From contig NZ_JVEE01000020.1 in the NCBI RefSeq assembly GCF_001073155.1, positions 1 through 55,440 on the forward strand: a DNA stretch of 55,440 nt, read 5' to 3'. The translations under genes were made by a program, and so were the position numbers. The stretch is from Streptococcus parasanguinis. Its GTDB lineage: Bacteria; Bacillota; Bacilli; Lactobacillales; Streptococcaceae. The notes beneath the pieces were generated by a model. That model was not told the origin of the DNA, did not search any database, and was given only the letters and a program-made list of their open reading frames with translations. Below, one piece after another: positions 47,037-55,440 of the stretch (position 1 is its first letter; each line of letters opens with the position of its first letter).

Positions 47037-47129
47037 TGTCAAGTGACAGATGTCATTTTTTTATTGCTAAATGTCATATTAGGAATGTGACATTTGACAA
47101 TGTAAAAACGCTTTCAAATAATCTACAAT
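47037..47129 (+). promoter_or_regulatory. levD control region: TGACA array, cre and promoter
   Basis: Six TGTCA/TGACA half-sites start at 47037, 47044, 47051, 47072, 47088 and 47095, mostly 7 nt or multiples apart, including palindromes TGACA-GA-TGTCA and AAATGTCA-N11-TGACATTT. TTGACA (47094-47099) may be the -35 with AATAAT (47117-47122). TAAAAACGCTTTCA (47103-47116) is a cre site. The set fits activation by LevR and glucose repression by CcpA. Confidence 0.7.
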
Positions 47130-47156
47130 AGAGTCAAATAAAGGAGGCGTAGAAAA

Positions 47157-47594
47157 ATGAAATACCTCGTTTTGGTCAGTCATGGTGGACTGGCAGAAGG
47201 TCTAAAAACATCACTAGCCATGTTTGCTGGTGATAAGATGGATCAGGTCATCGCAGTTGGACTCAAAGAAGGAAAATCAGTTGATGACTTCGCAGTTGAT
47301 TTCAGAGAGAGCATTTCAGGATTGACAGCTGATGATTCTGTTTTGGTCTTGGCAGATATCGTAGGTGGTAGTCCATTAACCACTGCAGCCACGGTTCTAG
47401 AAGAAGCTGGAAAGCTCGATGGAGCCTTAATCCTTGGTGGGATGAACCTCACCATGGCCTTGACGGCAGTTGTGATGAAGGATGTGTTGGATGGAGACGA
47501 TTTGTCAGCCACCATCTTATCAGAAGCACGATCTGCACTACAGCCTTTTGAAGTTTCAGCCACTGGTGCTGAAGAAGATGATGACGATATTTAA
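47157..47594 (+). CDS. levD: LevD-like mannose-family PTS EIIA
   Basis: A 145-residue EIIA of the mannose/fructose PTS family. The phosphorylated histidine is H9 (LVLVSHGGLAEG), and ADIVGGSPLTTAATVL is a typical family segment. It receives phosphate from HPr and passes it to the EIIB protein encoded next. GGAGG precedes the ATG. The separate EIIA and EIIB genes are as in levD and levE. Confidence 0.93.
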   Translation: MKYLVLVSHGGLAEGLKTSLAMFAGDKMDQVIAVGLKEGKSVDDFAVDFRESISGLTADDSVLVLADIVGGSPLTTAATVLEEAGKLDGALILGGMNLTMALTAVVMKDVLDGDDLSATILSEARSALQPFEVSATGAEEDDDDI

Positions 47595-47608
47595 TAGGGA
47601 GGTACCTT

Positions 47609-48103
47609 ATGGTAGTAACATTTGTACGGATTGATGACCGCATGATTCACGGTCAGACAGTCACACGCTGGGCAAAGGAAAAACCATGTGATGGTTTGAT
47701 TGCCGTAAACGATGCAGCAGCATCAAACAAGGTTTTGATTCAAGCTTACAAAGGCGCATCAGACAAGAAAACCTTTGTATGGACAAAGGAAGCCTTTAAA
47801 GAAAAATCAGCAAAAGTAACAGAATCAGATAGTCGTTACTTCTTGATCACCAAAAATCCAATCGATATGAAGGAAATTTTGGTCGACCAAGGGTTTGTCC
47901 CAGGTGATGTCAAAGAAATCATTGTTGGCCCTGCAAATGATCGTCCTGGAGCTGTGAAATTGGGAAATAACCAATCCATCACTCAGGAAGAAGCAGAAGC
48001 CTTCCAAGCCATTCAAGCAGCAGGCTACAAGGTGAAATTCCAATTGTTGCCAGATGTTTCCATCGGGTATTGGGATGATTTCAAATCAAAATTTGGTTTT
48101 TAA
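47609..48103 (+). CDS. levE: LevE-like mannose-family PTS EIIB
   Basis: A 164-residue EIIB with the active-site histidine H14 (VRIDDRMIHGQTV) and the LLPDVSIGYWDDF end. It transfers phosphate to the sugar carried by the EIIC-EIID channel. GGGAGG lies upstream. It is in line with levD, 14 nt after it. Confidence 0.94.
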   Translation: MVVTFVRIDDRMIHGQTVTRWAKEKPCDGLIAVNDAAASNKVLIQAYKGASDKKTFVWTKEAFKEKSAKVTESDSRYFLITKNPIDMKEILVDQGFVPGDVKEIIVGPANDRPGAVKLGNNQSITQEEAEAFQAIQAAGYKVKFQLLPDVSIGYWDDFKSKFGF

Positions 48104-48159
48104 AACTAACAGTCTTATCTGTTAGGTAAATAAATTTACAAACAAAAGGAGCGTTTGTT

Positions 48160-49002
48160 ATGACAATTTCATGGATTCAAGCAATCTTGCTTGGTATTTT
48201 CGCCAGCTTGTCTTCAATGCCTGGTATGGGAGGTTCCAGTATCGGGAACTATACACTCGGTCGTCCTTTGATCGGTGGGTTGATTTCAGGTTTAATTCTT
48301 GGAGATGTGACAACCGGTATTATGGTCGGGGTTGCCCTTCAAGTCGTTTATATCGCCTTGGTAACACCTGGTGGTACCGTATCTGCCGATGTGCGTGCCA
48401 TCTCTTACATCGGTGTTCCTCTTGCTATCTTGTTTGTGCATGCTAATAACATCACAGATGAAGCTGGAATCGCCGCAGCTGCAGCTCCAATCGGTGCAGC
48501 CGTTGGGACAATCGGTACAGTTCTTTTCTACGGTACCGCTACTATGAACTTGGTATGGCAACACATTGGTTGGAAAGCTGTTGAAGAAGGAAACTTCAAA
48601 AAACTCTACGCAGTTGACTGGGTTTACCCTTGGATCTCTCACTTCCTCTTCTCTTTCCTTCCAACAATGATTATCACCAAATACGGTGAAAACATGGTTG
48701 ATTTGATGAAACAATACCTTCCTATGGATGGTTACTGGATGAAAGCCCTCTTTACAGTCGGTGCTCTTCTCCCATGTGTCGGTATTGCCATCTTGTTGAA
48801 ACAAATTGTTACAGAAGCAACTGACTTCATTCCATTCTTTGTTGGATTTACCTTGGCAAAATCTCTCGGATTGAACTTGGTATCCAGTGCCGTTGTTTCA
48901 TTAATCTTTGCAGTAATCTACTATGAACTTGAAGTGATCAAATCGATGAAAGCTGCTCCAGCCGGAGCGGTGGATCTAGACGATGATGAGGAGGATATTT
49001 AA
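48160..49002 (+). CDS. levF: LevF-like mannose-family PTS EIIC
   Basis: A 280-residue membrane channel subunit. Hydrophobic segments and the PTS EIIC pattern GGSSIGNYTLGRPLIGGLI and GVALQVVYIALVTPGGTVSADV are visible. It forms the sugar path with EIID. AAAGGAG precedes the ATG. The last residues are acidic (DLDDDEEDI). Confidence 0.94.
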   Translation: MTISWIQAILLGIFASLSSMPGMGGSSIGNYTLGRPLIGGLISGLILGDVTTGIMVGVALQVVYIALVTPGGTVSADVRAISYIGVPLAILFVHANNITDEAGIAAAAAPIGAAVGTIGTVLFYGTATMNLVWQHIGWKAVEEGNFKKLYAVDWVYPWISHFLFSFLPTMIITKYGENMVDLMKQYLPMDGYWMKALFTVGALLPCVGIAILLKQIVTEATDFIPFFVGFTLAKSLGLNLVSSAVVSLIFAVIYYELEVIKSMKAAPAGAVDLDDDEEDI

Positions 49003-49003
49003 A

Positions 49004-49840
49004 ATGGCTGATAGAAAGAAAATTTCAAAGAAAACATTAGCAAAAGCATTCCATCATTGGTATTATGGTCATTTGACTTGTTTCTCTCAAGAACATATGC
49101 AAACCTTCGGGTACTTGACTTCTATGCTTCCAATCGTAGAAGAAATGTATGACACAAAAGAAGAACAAAAGGATGCTATGCAAACCTATACGGCCTTCTT
49201 CAACACTGAACCACAACTTGGATCTCTTGTTGTAGGGATCACAGCTGGTTTGGAAGAAGCGCGTGCAAACGGAGATGCAGTGGATGGCGAAACCATCAAC
49301 GGTATGCGTGCCGGTTTGATGGGACCAATCGCTGGTATTGGTGACTCATTGGTTGTTGGTACCTTGATCCCAGTTCTCTTAGGGATTGCCCTTGGTCTTT
49401 CTAAAGGTGGTAACGTCGCTGGTGCTCTCTTCTACATCGTCGTATGGAACCTCTTAGTCTACTTTGGTATGCGCTTTGCCTTCTTCAAAGGTTACCAATT
49501 AGGGGATAAAGCCGTTGAATTCCTTGTAGGACCAAAAGGACAAGCTCTTCGTAAAGCGATCAGCGTTGTCGGTGGTATGGTTATCGGTGCCGTAGCAGCT
49601 ACTTGGGTATCTGTTACAACAGCCCTTCAATTCAAGAATTCTGAAGGAAAAGTCTTCTTGAACATCCAAGAAAAGATCGATGGTGTTTATCCAGGTCTCT
49701 TGACAGCAGCCTTCATCACTCTTTGCTGGTGGTTGATGTCTAAGAAAAAAATTTCACCAAACAAAGTTATGTTACTTCTCGTTGTAGTTGCTTTGATCGG
49801 TGTTGCCCTTGGTATCTTTGACCCACATCTTAAATACTAA
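49004..49840 (+). CDS. levG: LevG-like mannose-family PTS EIID
   Basis: A 278-residue EIID with the family signature AFHHWYYGHLTCFSQEHMQTFGYL near its N-terminus and PIAGIGDSLVVGTLIPVLLG. The C-terminus has two helices. The ATG at 49004 is preceded by GAGGAGG; an earlier frame start overlaps levF. Together with LevF it takes up mannose or fructose-type sugars. Confidence 0.94.
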   Translation: MADRKKISKKTLAKAFHHWYYGHLTCFSQEHMQTFGYLTSMLPIVEEMYDTKEEQKDAMQTYTAFFNTEPQLGSLVVGITAGLEEARANGDAVDGETINGMRAGLMGPIAGIGDSLVVGTLIPVLLGIALGLSKGGNVAGALFYIVVWNLLVYFGMRFAFFKGYQLGDKAVEFLVGPKGQALRKAISVVGGMVIGAVAATWVSVTTALQFKNSEGKVFLNIQEKIDGVYPGLLTAAFITLCWWLMSKKKISPNKVMLLLVVVALIGVALGIFDPHLKY

Positions 49841-49871
49841 GGTAAAAAAACGAATTTGCTAGTAGGAGTTT

Positions 49872-49923
49872 TTGAGAATGAAGTGAATGGACCTCCTTTA
49901 CTTGCACTTCATTCTCAATTTTT
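49872..49923 (+). terminator. Terminator-like hairpin between levG and levX
   Basis: TTGAGAATGAAGTG (49872-49885) and CACTTCATTCTCAA (49905-49918) form a perfect 14-bp stem with a T run after it. It would reduce levX transcription relative to levDEFG. Confidence 0.8.
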
Positions 49924-49938
49924 ATCAGGAGGAATCCC

Positions 49939-50232
49939 ATGGTTACAAAACAAGAACTTGTCAATGGATATGAAACAGAAATCAAGTACCAACACCACAT
50001 GCTTGAAAACCTTGGTCGTTGGTTCAGCTTACTCTTTATCATTGCCAGTATTGGTGTGGTATTGATCTATCTCTTTCACAAAAGTTTCCTCCCACTCTTG
50101 ATCCTCGGGATTTTACTAGCCTTGGTTGGAATTTTAGGCATGATTGTTTTTGGATATGGCATCTACCGCGGGCGGATCAATCTTCAAAAAGTGATCGACG
50201 ATTTCAATCAAAAATTGACAATTTTAAATTGA
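49939..50232 (+). CDS. levX: LevX-like small membrane protein
   Basis: A 97-residue protein with two adjacent hydrophobic segments (about 31-48, WFSLLFIIASIGVVLIYL, and 53-76) and a basic-polar C-terminal tail. By position it corresponds to levX at the end of levDEFGX in S. mutans. Its role is unknown. AGGAGG precedes the ATG. A terminator-like hairpin stands before it. Confidence 0.75.
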   Translation: MVTKQELVNGYETEIKYQHHMLENLGRWFSLLFIIASIGVVLIYLFHKSFLPLLILGILLALVGILGMIVFGYGIYRGRINLQKVIDDFNQKLTILN

Positions 50233-50241
50233 AATTTTAGA

Positions 50242-50273
50242 AACATCTCATCTATTTTTGAGGTGTTTTTTTC
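50242..50273 (+). terminator. Terminator after levX
   Basis: AACATCTCA and TGAGGTGTT pair with one wobble, 9 bp, followed by a T run. Confidence 0.85.
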
Positions 50274-50289
50274 TTGACTATTTCTGACC
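50273..50289 (+). promoter_or_regulatory. CtsR-type operator before groES
   Basis: CTTGACT-ATT-TCTGACC matches the reverse form of the CtsR repeat (TTTGACY-NTN-TTTGACY) with one change in each half. It overlaps the -35 TTGACT (50274-50279). Confidence 0.55.
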
Positions 50290-50301
50290 AAGTGATACAA
50301 T
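50274..50301 (+). promoter_or_regulatory. groESL promoter
   Basis: TTGACT (50274-50279) and TACAAT (50296-50301) with a 16-nt spacer, directly upstream of the CIRCE element. Confidence 0.75.
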
Positions 50302-50312
50302 AGAAACATAAG

Positions 50313-50339
50313 TTAGCACTTACGTATAGAGAGTGCTAA
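50313..50339 (+). promoter_or_regulatory. CIRCE operator (HrcA)
   Basis: TTAGCACTT (50313-50321), 9 nt, and GAGTGCTAA (50331-50339) match the HrcA inverted repeat with one base changed. It sits between promoter and start codon. Confidence 0.93.
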
Positions 50340-50362
50340 AAAACTCGTATGGAGGAATGAAT

Positions 50363-50644
50363 ATGTTAAAACCATTAGGAGACCGTGTGGTCTTAAAAGT
50401 AGAAGAAAAAGAACAGACTGTTGGAGGTTTTGTCCTCGCCGGTGCGAGCAAGGCTGATACAAAAACAGCTGAAGTAGTGGCCGTTGGTGAAGGTGTGCGT
50501 ACCCTAAGTGGCGAACTCATCGCCCCAGCTGTAAAAGCAGGAGATCACGTTTTGGTTGAAAGCCATGCAGGAATTGAAGTGAAAGATGGGGAAGAAACCT
50601 ACACCATCGTTGGAACAGCGAACATTCTTGCAATTGTAGAGTAA
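50363..50644 (+). CDS. groES: GroES co-chaperonin
   Basis: A 93-residue Cpn10 protein, normal length. The core [21 protein letters not shown] and the mobile loop region, then [11 protein letters not shown] at the end, are visible. It caps GroEL rings. The ATG at 50363 follows GGAGG; earlier in-frame starts fall in the CIRCE region and are rejected. groEL follows 21 nt downstream. Confidence 0.96.
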   Translation: MLKPLGDRVVLKVEEKEQTVGGFVLAGASKADTKTAEVVAVGEGVRTLSGELIAPAVKAGDHVLVESHAGIEVKDGEETYTIVGTANILAIVE

Positions 50645-52291
<1,647 letters not shown>

Positions 52292-52299
52292 CCTGATAC

Positions 52300-52620
52300 C
52301 AATGATTGGTGCTAAAGCACCGAATCATTGGACGGTAGCCGCTATGTTGCGGCCTACCTAATCATCTTACTAGCTCAAAGGGAGGAAAATATCGTTCCTC
52401 CCTTTTCACGTCGTAACCCCTTGGTTAATTTATCAGGTGCATTTATTGTTATGGCAAGCACCATGGTGCCTTGCCGAAGTGTCTTACTAGCTCAAAGGGA
52501 GGAAAGTATCGTTCCTCCCTTTTTCGCGTCGTAACCGCTACAAATGATTGAGGCTATACCTCTCATCGTTGGATAGTAGCCACTATGTTGCGGTCTGGCT
52601 AATCGTCTTACTAGCTCAAA
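52300..52620. repeat. Repeated hairpin modules after groEL
   Basis: The segment TCTTACTAGCTCAAAG occurs three times (52365, 52482, 52606) and a 17-bp segment starting TAGCC(G/A)CTATG twice (52336, 52577). Two copies of the terminator AAAGGGAGGAA/TTCCTCCCTTT (52377-52405, 52494-52522) follow the first two. Another hairpin (CCAATGATT/AATCATTGG, near 52300-52331) directly follows groEL, and GGCAAG/CTTGCC form a further one near 52453-52475. No protein gene is seen. Confidence 0.75.
52377..52405 (+). terminator. groESL terminator
   Basis: AAAGGGAGGAA and TTCCTCCCTTT form a perfect 11-bp stem followed by a T. A second copy lies at 52494-52522. Confidence 0.8.
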
Positions 52621-52800
52621 GAGAGTGGGACAGAAATCGGTAATTCGTTAGAATTCGATTTCGTTGTCCCACCTCCGCACAGTTGAGTAGGGCTGTAAAA
52701 GCTGATGAAATCAGCGTAGTAGAGCCCACTCAACCACTGCGTCTTGCTCGACAATCCAAAAATAATTGAGAGGCTAGGACTTTTGTCCCAGCCTTTTTTT
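52621..52800. repeat. Dispersed ~180-bp hairpin repeat element
   Basis: The element has three folds: GTGGGACA against TGTCCCAC with inner GAAATCG/CGATTTC; GTTGAGT-GGGCT against AGCCC-CTCAAC with inner GCTGAT/ATCAGC; and GGCTAGGAC/GTCCCAGCC with a T run. Its first 60 bp recur at 55381-55440 with two differences, so it is a repeated element, non-coding, perhaps a small MITE-like or structural repeat. Confidence 0.75.
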
Positions 52801-52992
52801 ATCGTGCTTTGGGATTTTTATTTGTTATGGAATAATATTTTTATTTTAAATTTTGTAACAGAAATGATAAATACTAATTAAAGAGGACTTGCGTAGATGC
52901 TTGGGAATCAAGCGTTTGTGGTGTTTTCAGGCGGAGGAATATTTGCCAACAAATTGCAATACAAATTAACTGATTTTGTAATAATTCTAGTG

Positions 52993-53206
52993 TATACTAT
53001 TAAGAGTAGATCACAGGTCTACATTGTTGCAAGGGGAGAACTTCCCACATACATGTCTATTGACAATAAAACTTGATCGTAATATCGCTGTTAGTAAAAT
53101 GAGAGTTTGAACATAGTGTAGATTTTATCGACCTTTTTCATATTAAAAAATATTTTTCAAATTCCCCTTGCGCAAGCTCTTCCGGATTCCTCCGGGAGAG
53201 TTTTTT
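52993..53206 (+). ncRNA. Candidate structured small RNA, about 200 nt
   Basis: A -10 TATACT (52993-52998) precedes it and a strong terminator ends it: CTCTTCCGGA and TCCGGGAGAG (53177-53200) with a T run at 53201-53206. GCAAGGGGA (53029-53037) pairs perfectly with TCCCCTTGC (53163-53171), closing a stem around about 125 nt, an arrangement that resembles 6S RNA in size and overall shape. There is no conserved protein frame across it. The family is not certain. Confidence 0.55.
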
Positions 53207-53277
53207 CTTGTTAGGGAGAAAAAGATAGAATGCCTTTTGATTCTACTTTGAAAGAGTGGCTCAGCAGCTATTATTTA

Positions 53278-53286
53278 TGGTAAAAT
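53278..53286 (+). promoter_or_regulatory. Promoter of the two-component pair
   Basis: Extended -10 TGG-TAAAAT (53278-53286), about 35 nt before the start codon. No clear -35, which would suit activation by a regulator. Confidence 0.5.
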
Positions 53287-53320
53287 AGAACATATTCGTC
53301 GAGGGGAAGGAGTGAAGACT

Positions 53321-54055
53321 TTGTTGAAGATTTTTGTGTTAGAAGATGAGTGGATCCAGCAATCACGAATCGAATCGGTCTTGCAGAAACTTATCGCTCA
53401 GAAATCCTTGCAATGCAAAGCGCCAGAAGTGTTTGGGAAATCAAGCCAGTTGCTGGATGCTATCACAGAGAGAGGCGCTCATCACCTATTCTTTTTAGAT
53501 ATCGAGATTAAAGGTGAGGAGAAAAAGGGTCTAGAGATCGCAAAAGAGATTCGTAAGAAAGATCCCCATGCGACCATTGTCTTTGTCACCACTCACTCTG
53601 AATTCATGCCCATTACCTTTCAGTACAAAGTAGCCGCCTTGGATTTTATCGATAAAACGCTGGGTGAGGAAGAGTTCAGAGAGAGAATCAGCTCAGCCAT
53701 CGACTATACCTTGGAGCAAGCTGGGACCACGATTGCGCAAGATGCTTTTACATTTGAGAGTGCGATGGCGCGTGTACAAGTTCCCTTTAATAAGATTTTG
53801 TATGTTGAAACGTCTCCAACCATTCACAAGGTTATTTTACACACCCAGGATGAGCGATTAGAATTTTACGCCAGTATTACCGATATCGAAAAAGCAGATC
53901 CCCGCTTGTATCGGTGTCACCGCTCCTTTGTGGTGAATCCACAAAATATTACGAAGATTGATAAAGAAGCCAAGAAAGCTTTTTTTGAAAATGGGGACAA
54001 TTGCTTGATCTCACGGACCAAGTATAGAGGCTTACTGGAAGCTTTGAAAAAATAG
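53321..54055 (+). CDS. LytTR response regulator (BlpR/ComE/AgrA type)
   Basis: A 244-residue regulator with a receiver domain (IFVLEDEW, phospho-aspartate in LFFLDIEIKGEEKKGLEIA, and FVTTHSEFMPITFQYKVAALDFIDK) and a LytTR DNA-binding domain (about 140-244: ILYVETSPTIHKVILHT, LYRCHRSFVVNPQNI). It is closest in pattern to BlpR and related peptide-pheromone regulators. The TTG at 53321 lies 8 nt after AAGGAG; a GTG at 53312 is an alternative. It is followed 13 nt later by its kinase. No pheromone or exporter gene is in the window. Confidence 0.9.
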   Translation: MLKIFVLEDEWIQQSRIESVLQKLIAQKSLQCKAPEVFGKSSQLLDAITERGAHHLFFLDIEIKGEEKKGLEIAKEIRKKDPHATIVFVTTHSEFMPITFQYKVAALDFIDKTLGEEEFRERISSAIDYTLEQAGTTIAQDAFTFESAMARVQVPFNKILYVETSPTIHKVILHTQDERLEFYASITDIEKADPRLYRCHRSFVVNPQNITKIDKEAKKAFFENGDNCLISRTKYRGLLEALKK

Positions 54056-54068
54056 AAGGGAGAAGGAA

Positions 54069-55373
54069 TTGCTGTTAGATATTCTAATGTCTTACCTAAA
54101 GTTCTTCGTCAGCATGCTGATCTATCGTCATATCAGTAGACAAGAGTTCGCTTGGCGCTGGCTCTTTTTGTGCCCTTTCTTCTTTGCAGTCGTCTTTACC
54201 CTTGTGCCACCGGTAGGCTTTTTTGGCTATTTCTTAGTATTTATTGCCTATAGTTTCTATCGAAATCGTAACATACGACACCTCTTGAACATTTTTTATG
54301 GGCTCTACCCGGTTGTCGTGGAGAGTCTCATTGGGCGTCTCTTAGCCTTTTATGTCTTTCCGATGCTAGGGATTGTACTTGTTCGTGAGGCATCTGTCAG
54401 CTGGTATGATGCTCTACTTGAATTGCTGGTCTTTCCTGTTTATATAGGAATCACTAAATTGTTAAAACTAGATTTTACAGATCTAAAAGTAGGCTTTCAA
54501 CGGCAGTATTTTAATCGTTTCTTACTCCCAATGGATCTTTCCATGTTTGTGTATTTGCTCAGTGTTGTAGGTCTGGTGGTTTTTGAGGATATTATTCCGC
54601 ATGCAGATGCTTTGCGGAAACAGTTAAATAGTATTTATTTGATTTTGTTTTTTGTGATGCTCTTGTATTTCAATGCAGTGTCCAAAGAACGATTGAAACA
54701 AGAGATTCTGGAACAAAAAGATAGGCAACTGCAGGAGTTAGCCACCTATAGCCAACACGTCGAAATGCTCTACGGGGAGATTCGTGCCTTTCGTCATGAT
54801 TACCTGAATATTTTAACCAGTCTCAAATTAAGTATTGAGCACGAAGACCTCAATGCGATCAGGGAAGTCTATGAGAATGTTCTCCGAGAGAGTGGCCAAC
54901 AATTTTACGATAGCAAGTTTGATATTGCCAAACTCAGTCACATCGAAAATCCAGCTGTAAAAAGTGTTCTGTCCGCAAAATTGTTGGAAGCTCAAAATAA
55001 AGGGATTGGGATCTCTGTCGAGATCGATGAACCTGTTCGTGATCTATTCATCGAGGTTTTAGATTTCATCACCTTCTTATCCATCCTTTGTGACAATGCT
55101 ATTGAAGCGAGTCTTGAATCAGATGACCCACAGCTGACTCTTGTCATGCTCCAGGAGGAAAACTCCCTCACCTTAATAGTTGAAAATAGTACAAAAGCTG
55201 AAAAAATAGATCTGGCGAGAATTTTTGAAAAGGACTACTCAAGTAAAGGAGATGGCCGCGGTCTTGGCTTGTACAAGATCCAACAATTACTGGAAAAGTA
55301 TCCCAAAACAACAGTGTCTACCAAGAGTTCAAACTACCGATTTACCCAGAGCCTGACCTTTTGGAAGGAATAA
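54069..55373 (+). CDS. HPK10-type sensor kinase (BlpH/ComD/AgrC type)
   Basis: A 434-residue kinase with six or seven N-terminal membrane helices (about 1-205) that would detect a secreted peptide. It continues with the phosphoacceptor motif RAFRHDYLNIL (histidine near 245), LSILCDNAIEASLE and GDGRGLGLYKIQ. This is the AgrC/ComD design. The start is TTG at 54069 with AGGGAG six nt before it. It partners the regulator just upstream. The signal is unknown. Confidence 0.9.
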   Translation: MLLDILMSYLKFFVSMLIYRHISRQEFAWRWLFLCPFFFAVVFTLVPPVGFFGYFLVFIAYSFYRNRNIRHLLNIFYGLYPVVVESLIGRLLAFYVFPMLGIVLVREASVSWYDALLELLVFPVYIGITKLLKLDFTDLKVGFQRQYFNRFLLPMDLSMFVYLLSVVGLVVFEDIIPHADALRKQLNSIYLILFFVMLLYFNAVSKERLKQEILEQKDRQLQELATYSQHVEMLYGEIRAFRHDYLNILTSLKLSIEHEDLNAIREVYENVLRESGQQFYDSKFDIAKLSHIENPAVKSVLSAKLLEAQNKGIGISVEIDEPVRDLFIEVLDFITFLSILCDNAIEASLESDDPQLTLVMLQEENSLTLIVENSTKAEKIDLARIFEKDYSSKGDGRGLGLYKIQQLLEKYPKTTVSTKSSNYRFTQSLTFWKE

Positions 55374-55380
55374 TAGAAGA

Positions 55381-55440
55381 GAGAGTGGGACAGAAATCGG
55401 TCATTCGTTAGAATTCGATTTCGTCGTCCCACCTCCGCAC
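55381..55440. repeat. Second copy (start) of the dispersed hairpin repeat
   Basis: These 60 bp match 52621-52680 with two changes, then the window ends. The arms GTGGGAC and GTCCCAC form the same first hairpin. It follows the kinase gene by 7 nt and probably acts as its transcript end or insertion point. Confidence 0.8.

Noticed and set aside
52336..52621. CRISPR array
   Set aside because: The repeats are few and unequal in spacing, with long shared flanks and terminators, not regular 30-40-nt repeat and spacer units.
52897..53076. A 59-codon frame starting MLGNQAFVVFSGGG
   Set aside because: It has a GG-like segment and a weak AAAGAGG site, but it overlaps the RNA promoter and the structured RNA, has no hydrophobic leader pattern of a double-glycine peptide, and shows no known family. 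The RNA reading is preferred.

Overview
The window is a Streptococcus chromosome segment, most likely from the mitis/sanguinis/parasanguinis group. This rests on the gene content: adcRCBA zinc uptake, the comYA-G competence pilus operon, the folP-folC-folE-sulD order with a fused FolB-FolK, a LevQRST/LevDEFGX sugar system, and groESL with both CIRCE and CtsR-type operators. The species cannot be fixed from sequence reading alone. Only folP-sulD and a few short runs lack obvious regulatory DNA; there is no rRNA and no CRISPR.

Left edge (1-6118): the end of a tRNA operon (Phe-Tyr-Trp-His-Gln-Leu) whose last gene, tRNA-Leu(CAA), is the integration site of a small mobile element of about 5.6 kb. 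A 57-bp direct repeat (452-508 and 6062-6118) made of the 3' part of the tRNA marks both ends. Inside are a tyrosine integrase, a DUF3173 Xis-like protein, an unknown protein, a Rep_trans/MobT-like replication or relaxase protein, a coiled-coil DNA-binding-type protein, an XRE regulator with dyad operators, an SMR multidrug exporter and a truncated Nudix-like gene. The element looks like an integrative mobilizable element (IME). Its control region also holds a candidate counter-transcribed small RNA and two inverted repeats that may be the origin.

Housekeeping block (6171-27128): adcR-adcC-adcB-adcA with an AdcR box, a DUF6287-type lipoprotein, rlmA, a YciI protein divergent from an HxlR regulator, an ABC exporter operon ending in a LytTR regulator and a DUF3021 protein, tyrS, pbp1b, then rpoB and rpoC. 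rpoB has its own promoter and a leader with a terminator-like hairpin, and the rpoB-rpoC gap holds a strong nested hairpin.

Competence, folate and peptidase block (27187-42587): comYA-G behind a SigX-type box, a class I methyltransferase, ackA, a CPBP membrane protein, folP-folC-folE-sulD, DUF1846 and pepA on the minus strand, DUF4651-thioredoxin-tRNA-binding proteins, and ssbB behind a second SigX-type box with the same TTCGAATA core as the comY one.

Sugar-sensing block (42674-50273): two extracellular sugar-binding proteins (LevQ, LevT) and a two-component pair (LevS, LevR) encoded directly before a mannose-family PTS (LevD, E, F, G) and LevX. An array of TGACA/TGTCA half-sites and a cre site lie upstream of levD.

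Right edge (50273-55440): groES-groEL, about 1 kb without a convincing protein gene that holds repeated hairpin modules and a candidate ~200-nt structured RNA, and an AgrA/AgrC-type (BlpR/BlpH-like) two-component pair without a visible peptide gene. A 60-bp stretch of the repeat found after groEL recurs at the very end of the window.
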